The notes under the pieces were generated by a model, which saw nothing but the letters and a program-made list of their open reading frames with translations, was not told the origin of the DNA and did not search any database. Position numbers and translations under genes: made by a program. Below, piece by piece: positions 1 to 9,929 of a stretch of 64,000 bases of DNA (position 1 is the first letter of the stretch; the number at the start of each line of letters is the position of its first letter). Source of the DNA: Pseudo-nitzschia pungens (Eukaryota > Bacillariophyta > Bacillariophyceae > Bacillariales > Bacillariaceae); contig CM074764.1 of NCBI GenBank assembly GCA_037355855.1, positions 1,984,001-2,048,000 on the forward strand, written 5' to 3'.

Positions 1-718
1 GACTGCGTTTATTCTATTCTGACAGCTGAAGAAAGGATGAGGGAGGGTCAGAAAAAGATAGGTGAGGAAAGGCGATCCCGTCATTCACTCCGAGGATGTG
101 TGAATGATGGACAACAACAAATGTGGCCGGAGTTCTACTTCGAACAAGAAGAATTACTAGTATGATAACCTGTAAAATAAATCCAATCATACTAGTACTA
201 CTACTGCTACTAGTAATAGTGATAGTAATAGTAATAGTATTTTTTCTTACTGCAACAACGCCATGGTTTAGTGTGAAAAGTTGCAGTCAATTCTTTTTTG
301 CTGCTGCTACTGGTGCTGCTGCTGCTGCTGCTGCTACTACTACTGCATGTAGTACCAAATTGTCACAGCAACAAAGCAACAAAAACAGGTCATGCTGGCC
401 AAAGCAGAGGCAAGATGGTTGGAATGGCCTCAAACAAAACAATAAGAAGAAGCAAGAAATCAGATTCTAGTACTACTACTACTAGTAGTACCACTAGTAG
501 TAGTAGTAGTACCAGTAGGACTTTGGGAGAATATAAAAGTCAAAATCTAGTGCTAGTAACCTTACTGTGAATTGTCGAAGCTGAAGAAACAGTAATGAAG
601 GGGATGGACCAGCACACCATGCAATGTGAAAGAGCTTTGGGTCACCACAAGCTTGTACTAGTAGTAATGCGTAATTACTACTTCGGGTACTTCGTACTGT
701 AATTGTTAGTAGTAACCC
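1..718. other. Intergenic, CTA/TAG trinucleotide-rich
   Basis: I see no gene here. The stretch is dominated by runs of CTA/TAG and CTG/CAG triplets (about 190-240, 298-345 and 466-520). These give short ORFs coding poly-Leu, poly-Ile/Val, poly-Ala or poly-Ser on either strand, which I treat as artefacts of the repeats. One AACCTTAC motif lies at 558-565. Confidence 0.6.
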
Positions 719-1012
719 TAAAAATGAGGTTTTGAATGAGTCTAAAGTCATCTATTACTGATACAAGGTTGTAGGCCTTTTTTTGGCTTTTTTCGCGAAA
801 GATACCTGTCTTAGGTATGAAACATATGATTACTTTACGGCCTTTTTGGGTGCATGACTGGCGAATTTTGGTGCATGACTGGCAAATTTCGGTGCATGAC
901 TGGAGAAGTGGGGTGCATGACTGACACTTTGTAGCACGTCTGAAGAAAAAAATGGCCTACAACCTTGTATCAGTAATAGATGACTTTAGACTCATTCAAA
1001 ACCTCATTTTTA
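719..1012. mobile_element. MITE with perfect 58-bp inverted repeats and TA flanks
   Basis: Bases 720-777 and 954-1011 are exact reverse complements over 58 bp. Each end is bordered by TA (719-720 and 1011-1012), as expected for a TA target-site duplication of the Tc1/mariner (Stowaway-like) type. The outer end inside the TA reads AAAATGAGGTTTTGAATGAG. The element has no coding capacity. Its centre holds about four copies of a 21-nt direct repeat. Size, inverted repeats and TA flanks fit a non-autonomous miniature element or a fold-back element; no autonomous partner is visible in the window. Confidence 0.8.
849..927 (+). repeat. 21-nt direct repeats inside the MITE
   Basis: Four copies start at 849, 870, 891 and 912, each beginning GGTGCATGACTGG or a one-base variant; the last is truncated. 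They fill much of the space between the two inverted-repeat arms. Confidence 0.85.
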
Positions 1013-2204
1013 TTGAATATTCTTGTTTAAAAGAGTTTAAACCATAATGCAGATATTTTAAATATAGATTAGGATTGATTTTTGATGGAGTTATTACTAT
1101 CTGAAGTTAAGGTATTTTAACTAGTGTTTGTTAGTTAAAAATAAATATAGGAAAGAAAAATGAGGACAGTTTTTGTTATTTGTGCACGCATGGGTAATTT
1201 TTTTTTTCTGATTTGAAAGGTTTACTGCATTTCCTTGTAATCCTCGTAACACCATAATTATTTTTTCAGTTTTTTTAAAATTGGGGAAAAAAGGGAGAAA
1301 ACAATTTTTTTCTACCTGATTCCCACTCTAAATTGTACAGTAACCTTACACAAATAATGAGATCGGACTTCCAAAAAATCAATCATTGTTTGTCCCGTTT
1401 GCAGATCGGATCACCATCGTTGTCGGATGCCTTGTAAACCTTAATCTTACCGTACCGGTAGAGTGCTCGGTGCCGTGAATTTTAAGTCGGGGGTGAAGGG
1501 AATTTATTTAAATTTCAAAGGAACTAAAATGGTAATGTACGGTACGTCAGAGTCAATTAGAAAAATAAATCCACTAAAAATCGAATTGTAGATCCACCCC
1601 CCAACCCCTCAAGCCCCCGGATAAAAATTCAGTTGACTCGACCGACTGTTCGGCCCTTTCTTTGTACGACAGCCAACCATGGAACGAAACTACAAGTACG
1701 AGTACAAAACCTTACTCGTACCGGTACCGGTAGGTTACTCTGTCGAAGCAAAACCTACCGGATCGAAAAAATAATAATAATTCTACCGTGATGGTGAGCT
1801 ACCAGTAGGAGCTTGTACGTGTAAGGCTACCGTATTTTCCTTCGTAATTTTCCTGCCTCATCTCCCCATCACAAGATCAATCAACAAGACGACAACGAGG
1901 AGGATCGCATTCCATCCCATCCCATCCCATCCCGTCCCACAGTACTTATCGTTCCCTTTGTATTTTACCGGGACCAGAACCTCCTTTTTGCAACGCTCCC
2001 CCTGCCGACTGAACCCATTCATCCGATTCGTCAATCGAGTCCAGTCCAGTCCGATCGAGTCGAGTCGAATACTGTACTTAGTAGCACTATAGTACATAAC
2101 CTTACGGGTACTTATAGTCCGGTCGAATCGATCCATCGCAACCTACCCGATTTCCTAGAAACCAGCCAGCCATTCCGCGACTTTCGACATTCAGCGATCC
2201 GGTC
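1013..2204. other. Intergenic, AT-rich then CCATC/GTAC-rich
   Basis: No gene is supported. The first part is AT-rich with homopolymer runs. From about 1440 it holds many TACCGTA/TACGGTA-like words and AACCTTAC motifs (1342, 1708, 2098). A CCATC pentamer run sits at about 1912-1937. The last 100 bases before 2205 are presumably the promoter and 5' UTR of the next gene. Confidence 0.5.
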
Positions 2205-2840
2205 ATGGAACCATCCTCCTCGTCTTCCGCTGCCGCTGCCCTCGACCGCCTGAACGATGCCTCGCGTCGGGCGGTGGAACTCGTGAATCGCTTGGCCAGC
2301 GAGGAACCGCCGCGATCGGAAAAGGGAGCGACCGACAGCAGCAGCAGCAGCGACGACGACACAAACAACAATCCGTGGGCGAATCCCGACGCCATCCAGG
2401 AACAATTGGTTGTCGCTCGCGGGGATCTAGAGAGTGCCTGGAGCAATCTCCGATCCACTACTAGTAACGACGGCGACAACGAACAGGACGAAAACGACGG
2501 CGACAAGCTCTCGGACGAGGAATTCCGCGCGTTGTACATCGAGACCATGACGGACGCCTTTGGTGACGTCCTCGAACAAATCATGCGGGGCAACAACAAC
2601 AACAACAACGACAGCAGCAACAGCAACAGCAACACGGACGACGATGAACAGGTCGAGCTCCTGGTGGACTGCCTCCAATCGGGAATGGACCTGCTGGACC
2701 CCGATCAGCTCCACAGCCGGTCGTACTTTGCCTCCCTGGTCGGGGAAACCGAAATGGAAACCACGGAGACAACGGTCCACGAAGCGCGACAGCGGGCACT
2801 GGGATACCTCACGGGAGAATCATCCCGAGCGGTGGCGTAG
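2205..2840 (+). CDS. Acidic protein, possible ribosome-assembly protein 3 (RSA3)-like
   Basis: This single-exon ORF codes 211 residues. Low-complexity Ser, Asp and Asn stretches (about residues 5-55, 85-100 and 125-147) flank a conserved-looking core. The core runs from LSDEEFRALYIETMTDAFGD through an acidic linker to VELLVDCLQSGMDLLD. An aromatic-rich helix followed by a helix of the 'lLvdaLqqG' kind is what I associate with the RSA3 C-terminal domain of 60S ribosome assembly factors. That assignment is from memory of the family pattern and is tentative. The ATG at 2205 is the first one, directly after the non-coding leader, and the gene stops before an AATCG/AATGG repeat. No signal peptide or membrane segment is seen, so a nuclear or cytosolic protein is likely. 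Confidence 0.5.
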   Translation: MEPSSSSSAAAALDRLNDASRRAVELVNRLASEEPPRSEKGATDSSSSSDDDTNNNPWANPDAIQEQLVVARGDLESAWSNLRSTTSNDGDNEQDENDGDKLSDEEFRALYIETMTDAFGDVLEQIMRGNNNNNNDSSNSNSNTDDDEQVELLVDCLQSGMDLLDPDQLHSRSYFASLVGETEMETTETTVHEARQRALGYLTGESSRAVA

Positions 2841-2861
2841 CGATCAACCAAACGCAACGCA

Positions 2862-2931
2862 ACGAATCGAATCGAATCGAATGGAATCGAATCGAATGGA
2901 ATCGAATCGAATCGAATGGAATCGAATGGAA
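2862..2931. repeat. AATCG/AATGG pentanucleotide repeat
   Basis: About 14 head-to-tail pentamers alternate AATCG and AATGG just past the stop codon of the preceding gene. Similar pentamer runs recur downstream of other genes (about 8480-8520, 8580-8600, 43130-43165), so they mark 3' flanks here. Confidence 0.85.
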
Positions 2932-3708
2932 ACGACTATGTACCGGTGGGAAAAAAGTCATTGAGTGTAATTGACTCGAATGGACTCGATACTCGACCTG
3001 AATGAATCCCGACGCGACGCAACGCGACGCGACGGAGACCGCTTTGAGAGCGTAGTCCGCTCGCTCGCTCGCTCACGATGGATGGATGGATTGATGGATG
3101 GAATCATCGCGAAGGCAGCAGCCGATGATACAGCGTGAACGGAATGGATCCGGATCCGGAGTGTCCCTCGGAATGGAGCAGAGTGTCCGTTGGCGGCGGC
3201 GGCGGCGGCATAGAGAGAAGAAACAAACTGTGTCGAGGCTCTACCGGTGGGCTGTCGTTCGGAGAACCCCGAGGAACGAGAAATCGTCGGCCTCTGGAAA
3301 CCGATGCAAACGGCACCAACCAATGATCAGAATATGTTCTAGTGCTGTAAAGACTAATGCATAGAAGATGGCCCTTTTTGTAAAAACAGAGCATGCGTGC
3401 CATTCGTTTGTTGTATTATATTATCATATCATACTGTTTCTATTGAATAGAGACGACTGTACATCAATAAGTACAAGCGAAAAAAACGAGGAAAGATTGC
3501 ACGGATAGATGGATGGATGGATGAATGGATTCGATACAGAGTGTTCTTCTCTCGTTTGCTGCGTTTGGTAGAATATCAAACGCGTTGGAATACGGTGTTC
3601 TCTCTAATTCAATGCGATGGCTCGTCATCGATTGGATGGTCATGGTACGTACCGATCAAACAATAAATCGGGATTGTTGGTTGGCACACAGTATCACAAC
3701 GGGGTTCC
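2932..3708. other. Intergenic
   Basis: I see no convincing gene. There are short runs of CTCG (3059-3075), GATGGATG (3078-3100 and about 3505-3530) and CGG triplets. Short ORFs on both strands overlap each other without any conserved feature. Confidence 0.5.
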
Positions 3709-4729
3709 TTAGTCTCGTAGCGAGAGGTTCCCACTAGGAGAGAACACTAACGAATCAACTTCCACGTCCGCGGTGCAACAGTCGCAGCGTTCCCCTTCGT
3801 CCTTCTTTCCCTCAACCTCATTGACATAGTACACCCTGTGGCTCAGTGCACTCGAGTTGGGACATTTGTCTTCTTCGTCATTGACCTCTCTGTCCTGAAA
3901 GAGATCGCACTCCGTTTCATTAAGTTTGTAGTAATTTTGGACTCCTTGTCCCGAGACGCAAGTGACATTGAGATCAGCGAGACCGCGAACGGGTAGTTCG
4001 ACACAAAGATAAAGGTCCTGACCACACTTGAAGGTTCTGTAGTAAACATCGGTTGAATTCTGGCATTCGCACTCTCTTGTCGGCTCCGGTGAGATTGTTG
4101 GTGTTGCCGAGGAAAGTGGTGGTAATGTCGGAGGTGAGACTGGTTCGGGCGTGGTTCCCTTGCTGCCCTTGGTTCCGTTGGTGCCTTTGCCACCCTTGGT
4201 TCCGTTGGTGCCTTTGCCACCCTTGGTTCCGTTGGTGCCTTTGCCACCCTTGGTTCCGTTGGTGCCTTTGCTACCCTTGGAACCCTTGCTGCCTATGTCG
4301 CCCTTGGAACCCTTGCTGCCCTTGGAACCAACAGTCGACGATTCGGTTGAATCCCCGAGATTTCGTTCCTCCGTTCCGGTACCGTGATCGACCCACTTGG
4401 GATGTTGTGCATTCCGTTTGTGGGCGGCAGTTCGTTGTCGAGAAATCAAGCAAGCATGAGTGTTGGGCTCCACAATCCAACAAGAAACAACCTCGTCCTA
4501 CGAGTCGGCGCTAGCCACAACCTACCTCATTCCAATCGGAATCGAATTTCGGCGAGACAATGCCCGTAATCTCTGTCGTGGGATCAGCCACCACCACCTC
4601 CGCGGTCAGCGCCGGTCGCGGTGCCGCGGTGGCTACTGCAGTCATCAGGAACAGCAATATCCACAAGAAACTTCTCCAGCATCGCTCTTTCGGCTTGAGC
4701 TGCTGCTCGCGAAGCAAAGCGACGACCAT
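3709..4729 (-). CDS. Secreted collagen-like protein with Cys-rich C-terminus (2 exons)
   Basis: Exon 1 is 4729-4526 (68 codons) and exon 2 is 4467-3709 (252 codons plus stop); removing a 58-nt GT-AG intron joins them in phase for a 320-residue product. Residues 17-36 form a hydrophobic signal sequence ending near a TAA-A cleavage site. A run of about 20 Gly-X-Y triplets follows, mostly GSK, GTN, GTK and GGK, with no break in glycine spacing, as in a collagen triple helix. After a Pro/Ser/Thr linker, the C-terminal ~120 residues hold ten cysteines, starting with CEC and ending with CDCC, and several N-x-S/T sequons. I infer an extracellular or cell-wall protein that trimerises through the GXY segment, with a disulphide-bonded head. 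The Lys-rich Y positions could bind silica or polyanions, which is speculation. I do not recognise the Cys-rich domain. Confidence 0.75.
4468..4525 (-). other. Intron (58 nt) of the collagen-like gene
   Basis: On the minus strand the donor is GTAGGT after codon 68, and the acceptor is TGTGGAG. Without splicing exon 1 ends at a TAG five codons later, and exon 2 lacks an ATG. It is short, but splicing restores one frame exactly. Confidence 0.65.
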
Positions 4730-6595
4730 GGTGATTTTTTAGAGTCTGGATGTTCACGTGCGTGCGTGAAACGTTTTGGAAGGGAAGGGATCGTCGAACC
4801 AAATCCAAGCTGCGGAGGACCCGTCGGAAATTGTGGGAGTGGGGAGGAACGAAGCAAATCGAATCGTTCCTGCGCTCGGTGATCGGTGGACCTCGGTTCG
4901 TTTCCTGGACGGTTGATCAACTCATATCATTTCATCGGAACAGTCTGTGGTCCCCTCTCGGTCGTTTCGGGATCCATTCTTTGCCGTGGATGAGAAGAGT
5001 ATCTGCTCAAATTTCCCGCGGGGATGTCTAATGAGAGTAACGCCGGCGGGGATTTCCAACGAGAACACGACAAAGGTTCTTCACGATGATCTGGATTTTT
5101 TTTCCCTCTTCGGTGGAAACGAGTCACAGTACCAACGGACAAGTCGTGTTGCGATTTCGTCAGAGTTCCACCCCTGATTCCCCGAAGAGGACCTCGCTCG
5201 AGATCGAGACAGACGATTCATTTGCTTGGCCGCCTCTTAATTAAGCGTTCCGATGGTGTAGACTCGGAGTGAACTCGAACGGTCAATCCGAACGAAATTA
5301 AGCGAATCGGATTCCCGGCGTGTCTATCTTTCAATCCCGTTGTCATTTGTCATTGCTATCATGTTGTTTCTCTTCTAATAGAACTGCAACAGTCATAATT
5401 AGATGTCAGTATACAATAACCTTACTCTGTTGCAGCTATTCCCACACCACTCGTAGAACACTGTCTGCTACCCGAACGTCAGCAACATCATAACCTCCAC
5501 CGTACGATGGTGACTCCTCATTGTCGAATCGAGCATGCGTAACGCACCATACCGTACACGTCCACGCACGTACTCGGAAACGGTGCTTAAAGTCACGCAT
5601 TATACGGTATCCACGAGGCTTTTCGCTAAGGGAATTATTGATGAATAAATAATAATCATTGGTTGAATCAACCGAATGGGAATGCAAGTACGAGTAACTT
5701 ACTACTACTACTACTACTACTACCGTTACGTACTGTATTTTCTTTTCGAGAACAAAGAAGGATCCAAAAAAAAAATACTTCGTACGAAGGAATGACAATC
5801 TCCAATTCCAACCGGTCCGAGAAACCACGACCAGAATCTGACACGCTGGGACATGCGAGGCTATTGATTGACCGGCAGCGAGACGAAATCAGGCAATACA
5901 AAAAATGATTTGATTCCCGTGAAACGTTCGAGATTACTACTATGCCTCTGTGAACGGTTCATTGTGTACGGTTCTACTGCAGTAAGGTTACTGTAAGTTA
6001 CATAGTCCTGTTGCAACATAAGAGTTCCAACACCTGTACTGTAGTGCGGTAAACTTTACTCTTTACCGAACCCCTTGTACGGACATACATCCAATCCGAA
6101 GCGTGAATAGATATTACCACCACGAATACTCTTCTTCGAAATACAGTATCACGCAGTACAGTAATAATAACAATAATGATTACTGCATGGCGACAGCTAT
6201 TGCTCTTTGGTTTGCCGCCCATGTACGCATAATTGCTGCATTATTCATTGTTACCAAGTACGTAGTACTCCGTACCATACCGTCCACCGCCAGTATTGCA
6301 TCGACTGCACCAAGGCTGCAACAAAGAAAGGGCAGTCTACTAGTACTCCCTGTTGCAATCGGTGAACAGCGGGTGTGTTGTGTCGTCGTTGTATCGTGTC
6401 GAATGAATCGCATCGAATCGCATCGCATCGCATCGCAAACAAATTCTCCTAGTCACTACTGCGCACCGATTCGATGGATTCCACAGCGCACACGACCGAC
6501 TCGGAAAAAGGAGTTGGTCGTTTCAACCATTGGTGCATTGCCGCTTTCGGCAGTTCGGTTCATTTCATTTCATTTCATTCCGATTCGATTACGAG
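4730..6595. other. Intergenic
   Basis: No gene is supported. A TAC triplet run occurs at 5698-5723, AACCTTAC/GTAAGGTT motifs at 5418 and 5982, and ATCGC pentamers at 6410-6440. The ORFs present are short, overlap in several frames and show no recognisable domain. Confidence 0.5.
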
Positions 6596-8305
6596 TTACT
6601 TGTACAGGTCCCGCAGATCGTCGAGGGTGTGGATCCCAAAGCGCTGCGGGCAGCTCGTTTCACCAATGTCCGCTCCCGCCAGCTTCTTTGGTTCGTTGCT
6701 AGTACTACTACTAGTAGTAGCGCCGATTTGGTTCTCGTTGGAAGTAGTAGTAGTGTTGTCGTTGTTGTCGTTGTTGTTGTTGGCGACCACCAGGTATTCC
6801 TTGCCCATGCGCTCCTGGAAATACACCAAGATGGCGTCGATCGTCGGCGTTGGGACCCCCGCAATTTCGGCCAGGCCCCTGGCCACGCACAGCCCGAGGG
6901 GCAAATCCTCCGTAAAGTATCGGTTCCGAAAATCGGGAACCCAGCGCTCGTCGTTTCCGTTTTCGCGGCTCGGGACGCGCCGGAGCGGGCACCGAAAGCC
7001 CTTGTAGGCGGGGTTGGTCCGGAAAAACCTCAGCAATCCCTCTATTTTTTCCCCGTCGTCGACCACGGGTTCCTCGCCGTAGACGTAGCAGGCCAGCCAA
7101 TCGTAGCAGTGGGGAATCGACACGGGAATCTCCTCCCTCGTCAGGGCGTCCCCGATCGCCATGAGCTCCCGGTTGATGGCGTCCATGCAGCGCGCGGCGG
7201 AAGGCGTCGCGTCCTCGTAAAAGAGCGGGTTTTCGGGCAGGCCACGATCCCGCTCGTCGCCGCCGTTGCAATCGGTCTCGTTGGTCAGCAGCGTGTACAG
7301 CCGGGCCGGATGGATGACGGCGTTGATCGGAAAGAGGGAGCACTCCAGAAAGCTCCCGTGTCCGGCGGGTTCCACCCTGGCAACCTGGTGCGGTTCGTTG
7401 CCCCCCGCCAGCAGATCCTCCAGGAGTGTCTTGCAGCGACCAAAATCGGTCCGGGGCCAGACCCCGATCGAGTAGCGGGTCTTGAATTCCTGCACGTGCA
7501 CCTTTTTCCCGTACTCGGTGATCCGGCAGTTGAAGGGCATGGGCATCAATCCGACCAGCGTGATTTTCATTTCGGACAGGAGTTTCTCCCCCCAGATCTC
7601 CCGGGCGAACCAGTCCAGGCCCCCCTGTCCCGGCGTCACGCACACGACCTGTCCCTCCCTCAGGTGGGGCTTGAGATCGGTCAGGACGGACGGATAGACA
7701 AAACTCGGCAGCGGCAGCAGGAGCACGTCGGCTCCGGCCACCGCGACCGAGGCGTCCTCCGAGACGCGAGACGGCCTGCCGACGACGGTTCCGCGGGGGG
7801 TGTTGTGGTTCGCAAAGTCGGCAATCAGGACGCCGTTCTGTTCTCTCATCCCGGCGCGGATGCGGGCGGCCTCGTCCTCAAAGGGGCAAAAGAGCGTTGT
7901 CCGGGTGTAGCCCCTCGAGGGCAGCAGGGCCGCGAGGGCGTGGGCCGCGTTGCCGCCGCCGACGATGCAAACGGAGGGCTTGGTGGTGGCGGTTGTATGG
8001 GTTTTGCCGTTGGAATTGGAATTGGCATTGGCATTGGCGTTGATGCCGGTGTCTGCGCTTTGTGTTTGGGCCATGGCGGTGATAGGTGCGGCAATCTCGG
8101 AAAAAGGGCAATGGGGAATTGTTGATGATGCTGTTGGTGCTCGGGGGGTTGAAGATTTGGATTCCGCAAGACAATATCGATGGAAATGGCGATGGATGGT
8201 AGTGGCGGTTGGGGAGAAGCACCGACGCGACGGGGAGCTTTGGAGAGCCGCGGTTCGGGTAATCAAAACGACGCAAGACGGGAGAGGAAGCAACGAAATC
8301 GTCAT
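6596..8305 (-). CDS. Opine (octopine/nopaline-type) dehydrogenase family protein
   Basis: The ORF codes 569 residues. A Rossmann-fold nucleotide-binding motif, CIVGGGNAAHALAALL, lies at about residues 112-127. It is followed by TPGQGGLDW, by FPINAVIHPARLY with a His-Pro typical of this family, and by RNRYFTEDLPLGL...AGVPTPTIDAI, the hallmark of the octopine/nopaline dehydrogenase C-terminal domain. The family reductively condenses an amino acid with an alpha-keto acid using NAD(P)H; the substrate cannot be read from sequence. The first 105 residues are extra relative to the family. An in-frame ATG at 8074 (residue 78) is an alternative start. If 8305 is used, the Arg/Ser/Thr-rich leader could target mitochondria. 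The last ~60 residues are Asn/Thr/Ser low complexity from a CTA/TAG and GTT repeat. It is a standalone gene. Confidence 0.82.
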   Translation of the reverse strand: MTISLLPLPSCVVLITRTAALQSSPSRRCFSPTATTIHRHFHRYCLAESKSSTPRAPTASSTIPHCPFSEIAAPITAMAQTQSADTGINANANANSNSNGKTHTTATTKPSVCIVGGGNAAHALAALLPSRGYTRTTLFCPFEDEAARIRAGMREQNGVLIADFANHNTPRGTVVGRPSRVSEDASVAVAGADVLLLPLPSFVYPSVLTDLKPHLREGQVVCVTPGQGGLDWFAREIWGEKLLSEMKITLVGLMPMPFNCRITEYGKKVHVQEFKTRYSIGVWPRTDFGRCKTLLEDLLAGGNEPHQVARVEPAGHGSFLECSLFPINAVIHPARLYTLLTNETDCNGGDERDRGLPENPLFYEDATPSAARCMDAINRELMAIGDALTREEIPVSIPHCYDWLACYVYGEEPVVDDGEKIEGLLRFFRTNPAYKGFRCPLRRVPSRENGNDERWVPDFRNRYFTEDLPLGLCVARGLAEIAGVPTPTIDAILVYFQERMGKEYLVVANNNNDNNDNTTTTSNENQIGATTSSSTSNEPKKLAGADIGETSCPQRFGIHTLDDLRDLYK

Positions 8306-9929
8306 TGTGTGGGTTTAGTTGGGTTGGGTTGGGTTGGGTTCTGTTCGGACTACGTGTCGGATTGTACGTTACGACACAAAGATTTGCCATGGAATTGTTT
8401 CGCTGTTGGGTTGCGTCTTTTTCATCAAGCGAAGAAAAAAAACGAATGGCAACAAAACGCAATGCAACGCAACAAAACGCAACGACGCAGAACAGAACAG
8501 AACAGAACAGAACAGAACAGGGCAATCCTTCACGGGAAAGAAATAGTCACCTTTTGTTGTATTCTAAATTGGAATGTATTGGAATGGAATGGAATGTATT
8601 GGATTGGATTGAAATTGGAGTGGATTGGATCCGGTCCCAAAAAGTGAATGGACAACCGAGTAAGTGAGAGAATGGGCCGGTCGGGAACAAGGTGTTGCCA
8701 ATCTTATTCTGTGACCGTCTGTTCCCCGGGAGCTCCGCTGTGTGATTTGCAGCGTACGGTAGCCAGAAGGAGAAGCAAAAAAAATACTAATGGTGCGGTA
8801 TTAACCTTACGACGAGAAGGTTCAATAATCTCGTCGAAAGTCCTTGCTTGCTCGCTAGCTCCGAGTAGTACTACTGTGAGTCGAATGGTGTCCCGGTATT
8901 CGGTTCGGATCAATCCATCGAAGGACAGCGCTCGTACCGGGACCGTATGGATCCACAACCCAACGCAACGGAACGCAACGCAACACAGCGTGACACATTC
9001 CGCAATGGTTCTTGAGATGGGTGCCATGCGCTGTGTTCCATTGAAGTGTGATACCGAACGGACGGACCGTTCGGGTTCGCTCGTTCCGACGATGCATCTC
9101 GATGATCTTCGCGAACCGTGAAGCGCTAACCCGTGAGTGGGTGAGTAATTACCGTGGAACGAGTGAATTGTCGATCGGTCGGTCCGCTTTTGCGTCGATT
9201 AGTCGCTTGGTAACTGCCCCGTTTTGGTTCCGTCTTCTTGGTAACTTGCTCTATCTATTACGAAGTACTGTAGTTCTAACTTACCCCACGTAAGTAAGGT
9301 TTACTTCGTATTTTATTCGTTGAAAGGGATGAGTACCGTAACTTACGAGTAAACCTTTTACAGTAAAAGATTAAAAGATTCTTACCGGTAATACCTTAAA
9401 CTTCTTCTTCGCTTCCATTTTTAGTAAAAAAATCGACGTGAGGCGCGCGATCTAATTTGGCGCGAACCACGCCAATGGTTGGGTTTTCAGGGAACAAAGC
9501 CCAAAGCCTTCCTCTTACTTCTACGAACTTGCGTTGACTCCAAATTTCCACCATCACAACCTACGTACCTTACGGTAACTTAACTTACGTATGATACAGT
9601 TAGTTACGCGTACGAAACCGGAAATTCGTTTTCTTTCATCAACGACAAAGAAAAATTCTATCATACGGGAGGGTTAACCTTACTCGTACGAGTAAATCTT
9701 GTGGTAGAACCTTACTCAAAAAAGATCCTTGCAACGAATGAAAATCAATCCATCTACCAATCCATGTATCTATATCGAATCCAAACGAAAACCAACAAAC
9801 CAGACAATCAATCCCATCCAATTGTCCGCAGATATCGTTCAGCAATCAGATCCGTCCCACCGGCAAGCCGATCGCAGCAGAGACCACAGTGCCGTCCGTT
9901 CCGGTGCCAAGATAGATTCGACAACCAGC
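8306..9929. other. Intergenic with short tandem repeats
   Basis: Simple repeats are a GGGTT run (8317-8342), an AACAG run (8486-8520) and TGGAA/TGGAT words (8570-8635). AACCTTAC/GTAAGGTT motifs are at 8803, 9294, 9676 and 9708. No ORF here has a recognisable domain. The open frame upstream of 9930 runs back to 9729 but looks like leader sequence. Confidence 0.5.

Noticed and set aside
123..570. Two hydrophobic or poly-Ala ORFs that could be read as small membrane proteins
   Set aside because: Direct translation of CTA/CTG triplet repeats in several frames; no independent evidence.
6530..8125. 531-residue plus-strand open frame
   Set aside because: Antisense of the opine dehydrogenase gene, whose conserved motifs are unmistakable.
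8317..8342. GGGTT run as a possible interstitial telomere
   Set aside because: The unit GGGTT differs from the TTAGGG telomere repeat, and the run is only about five units long.
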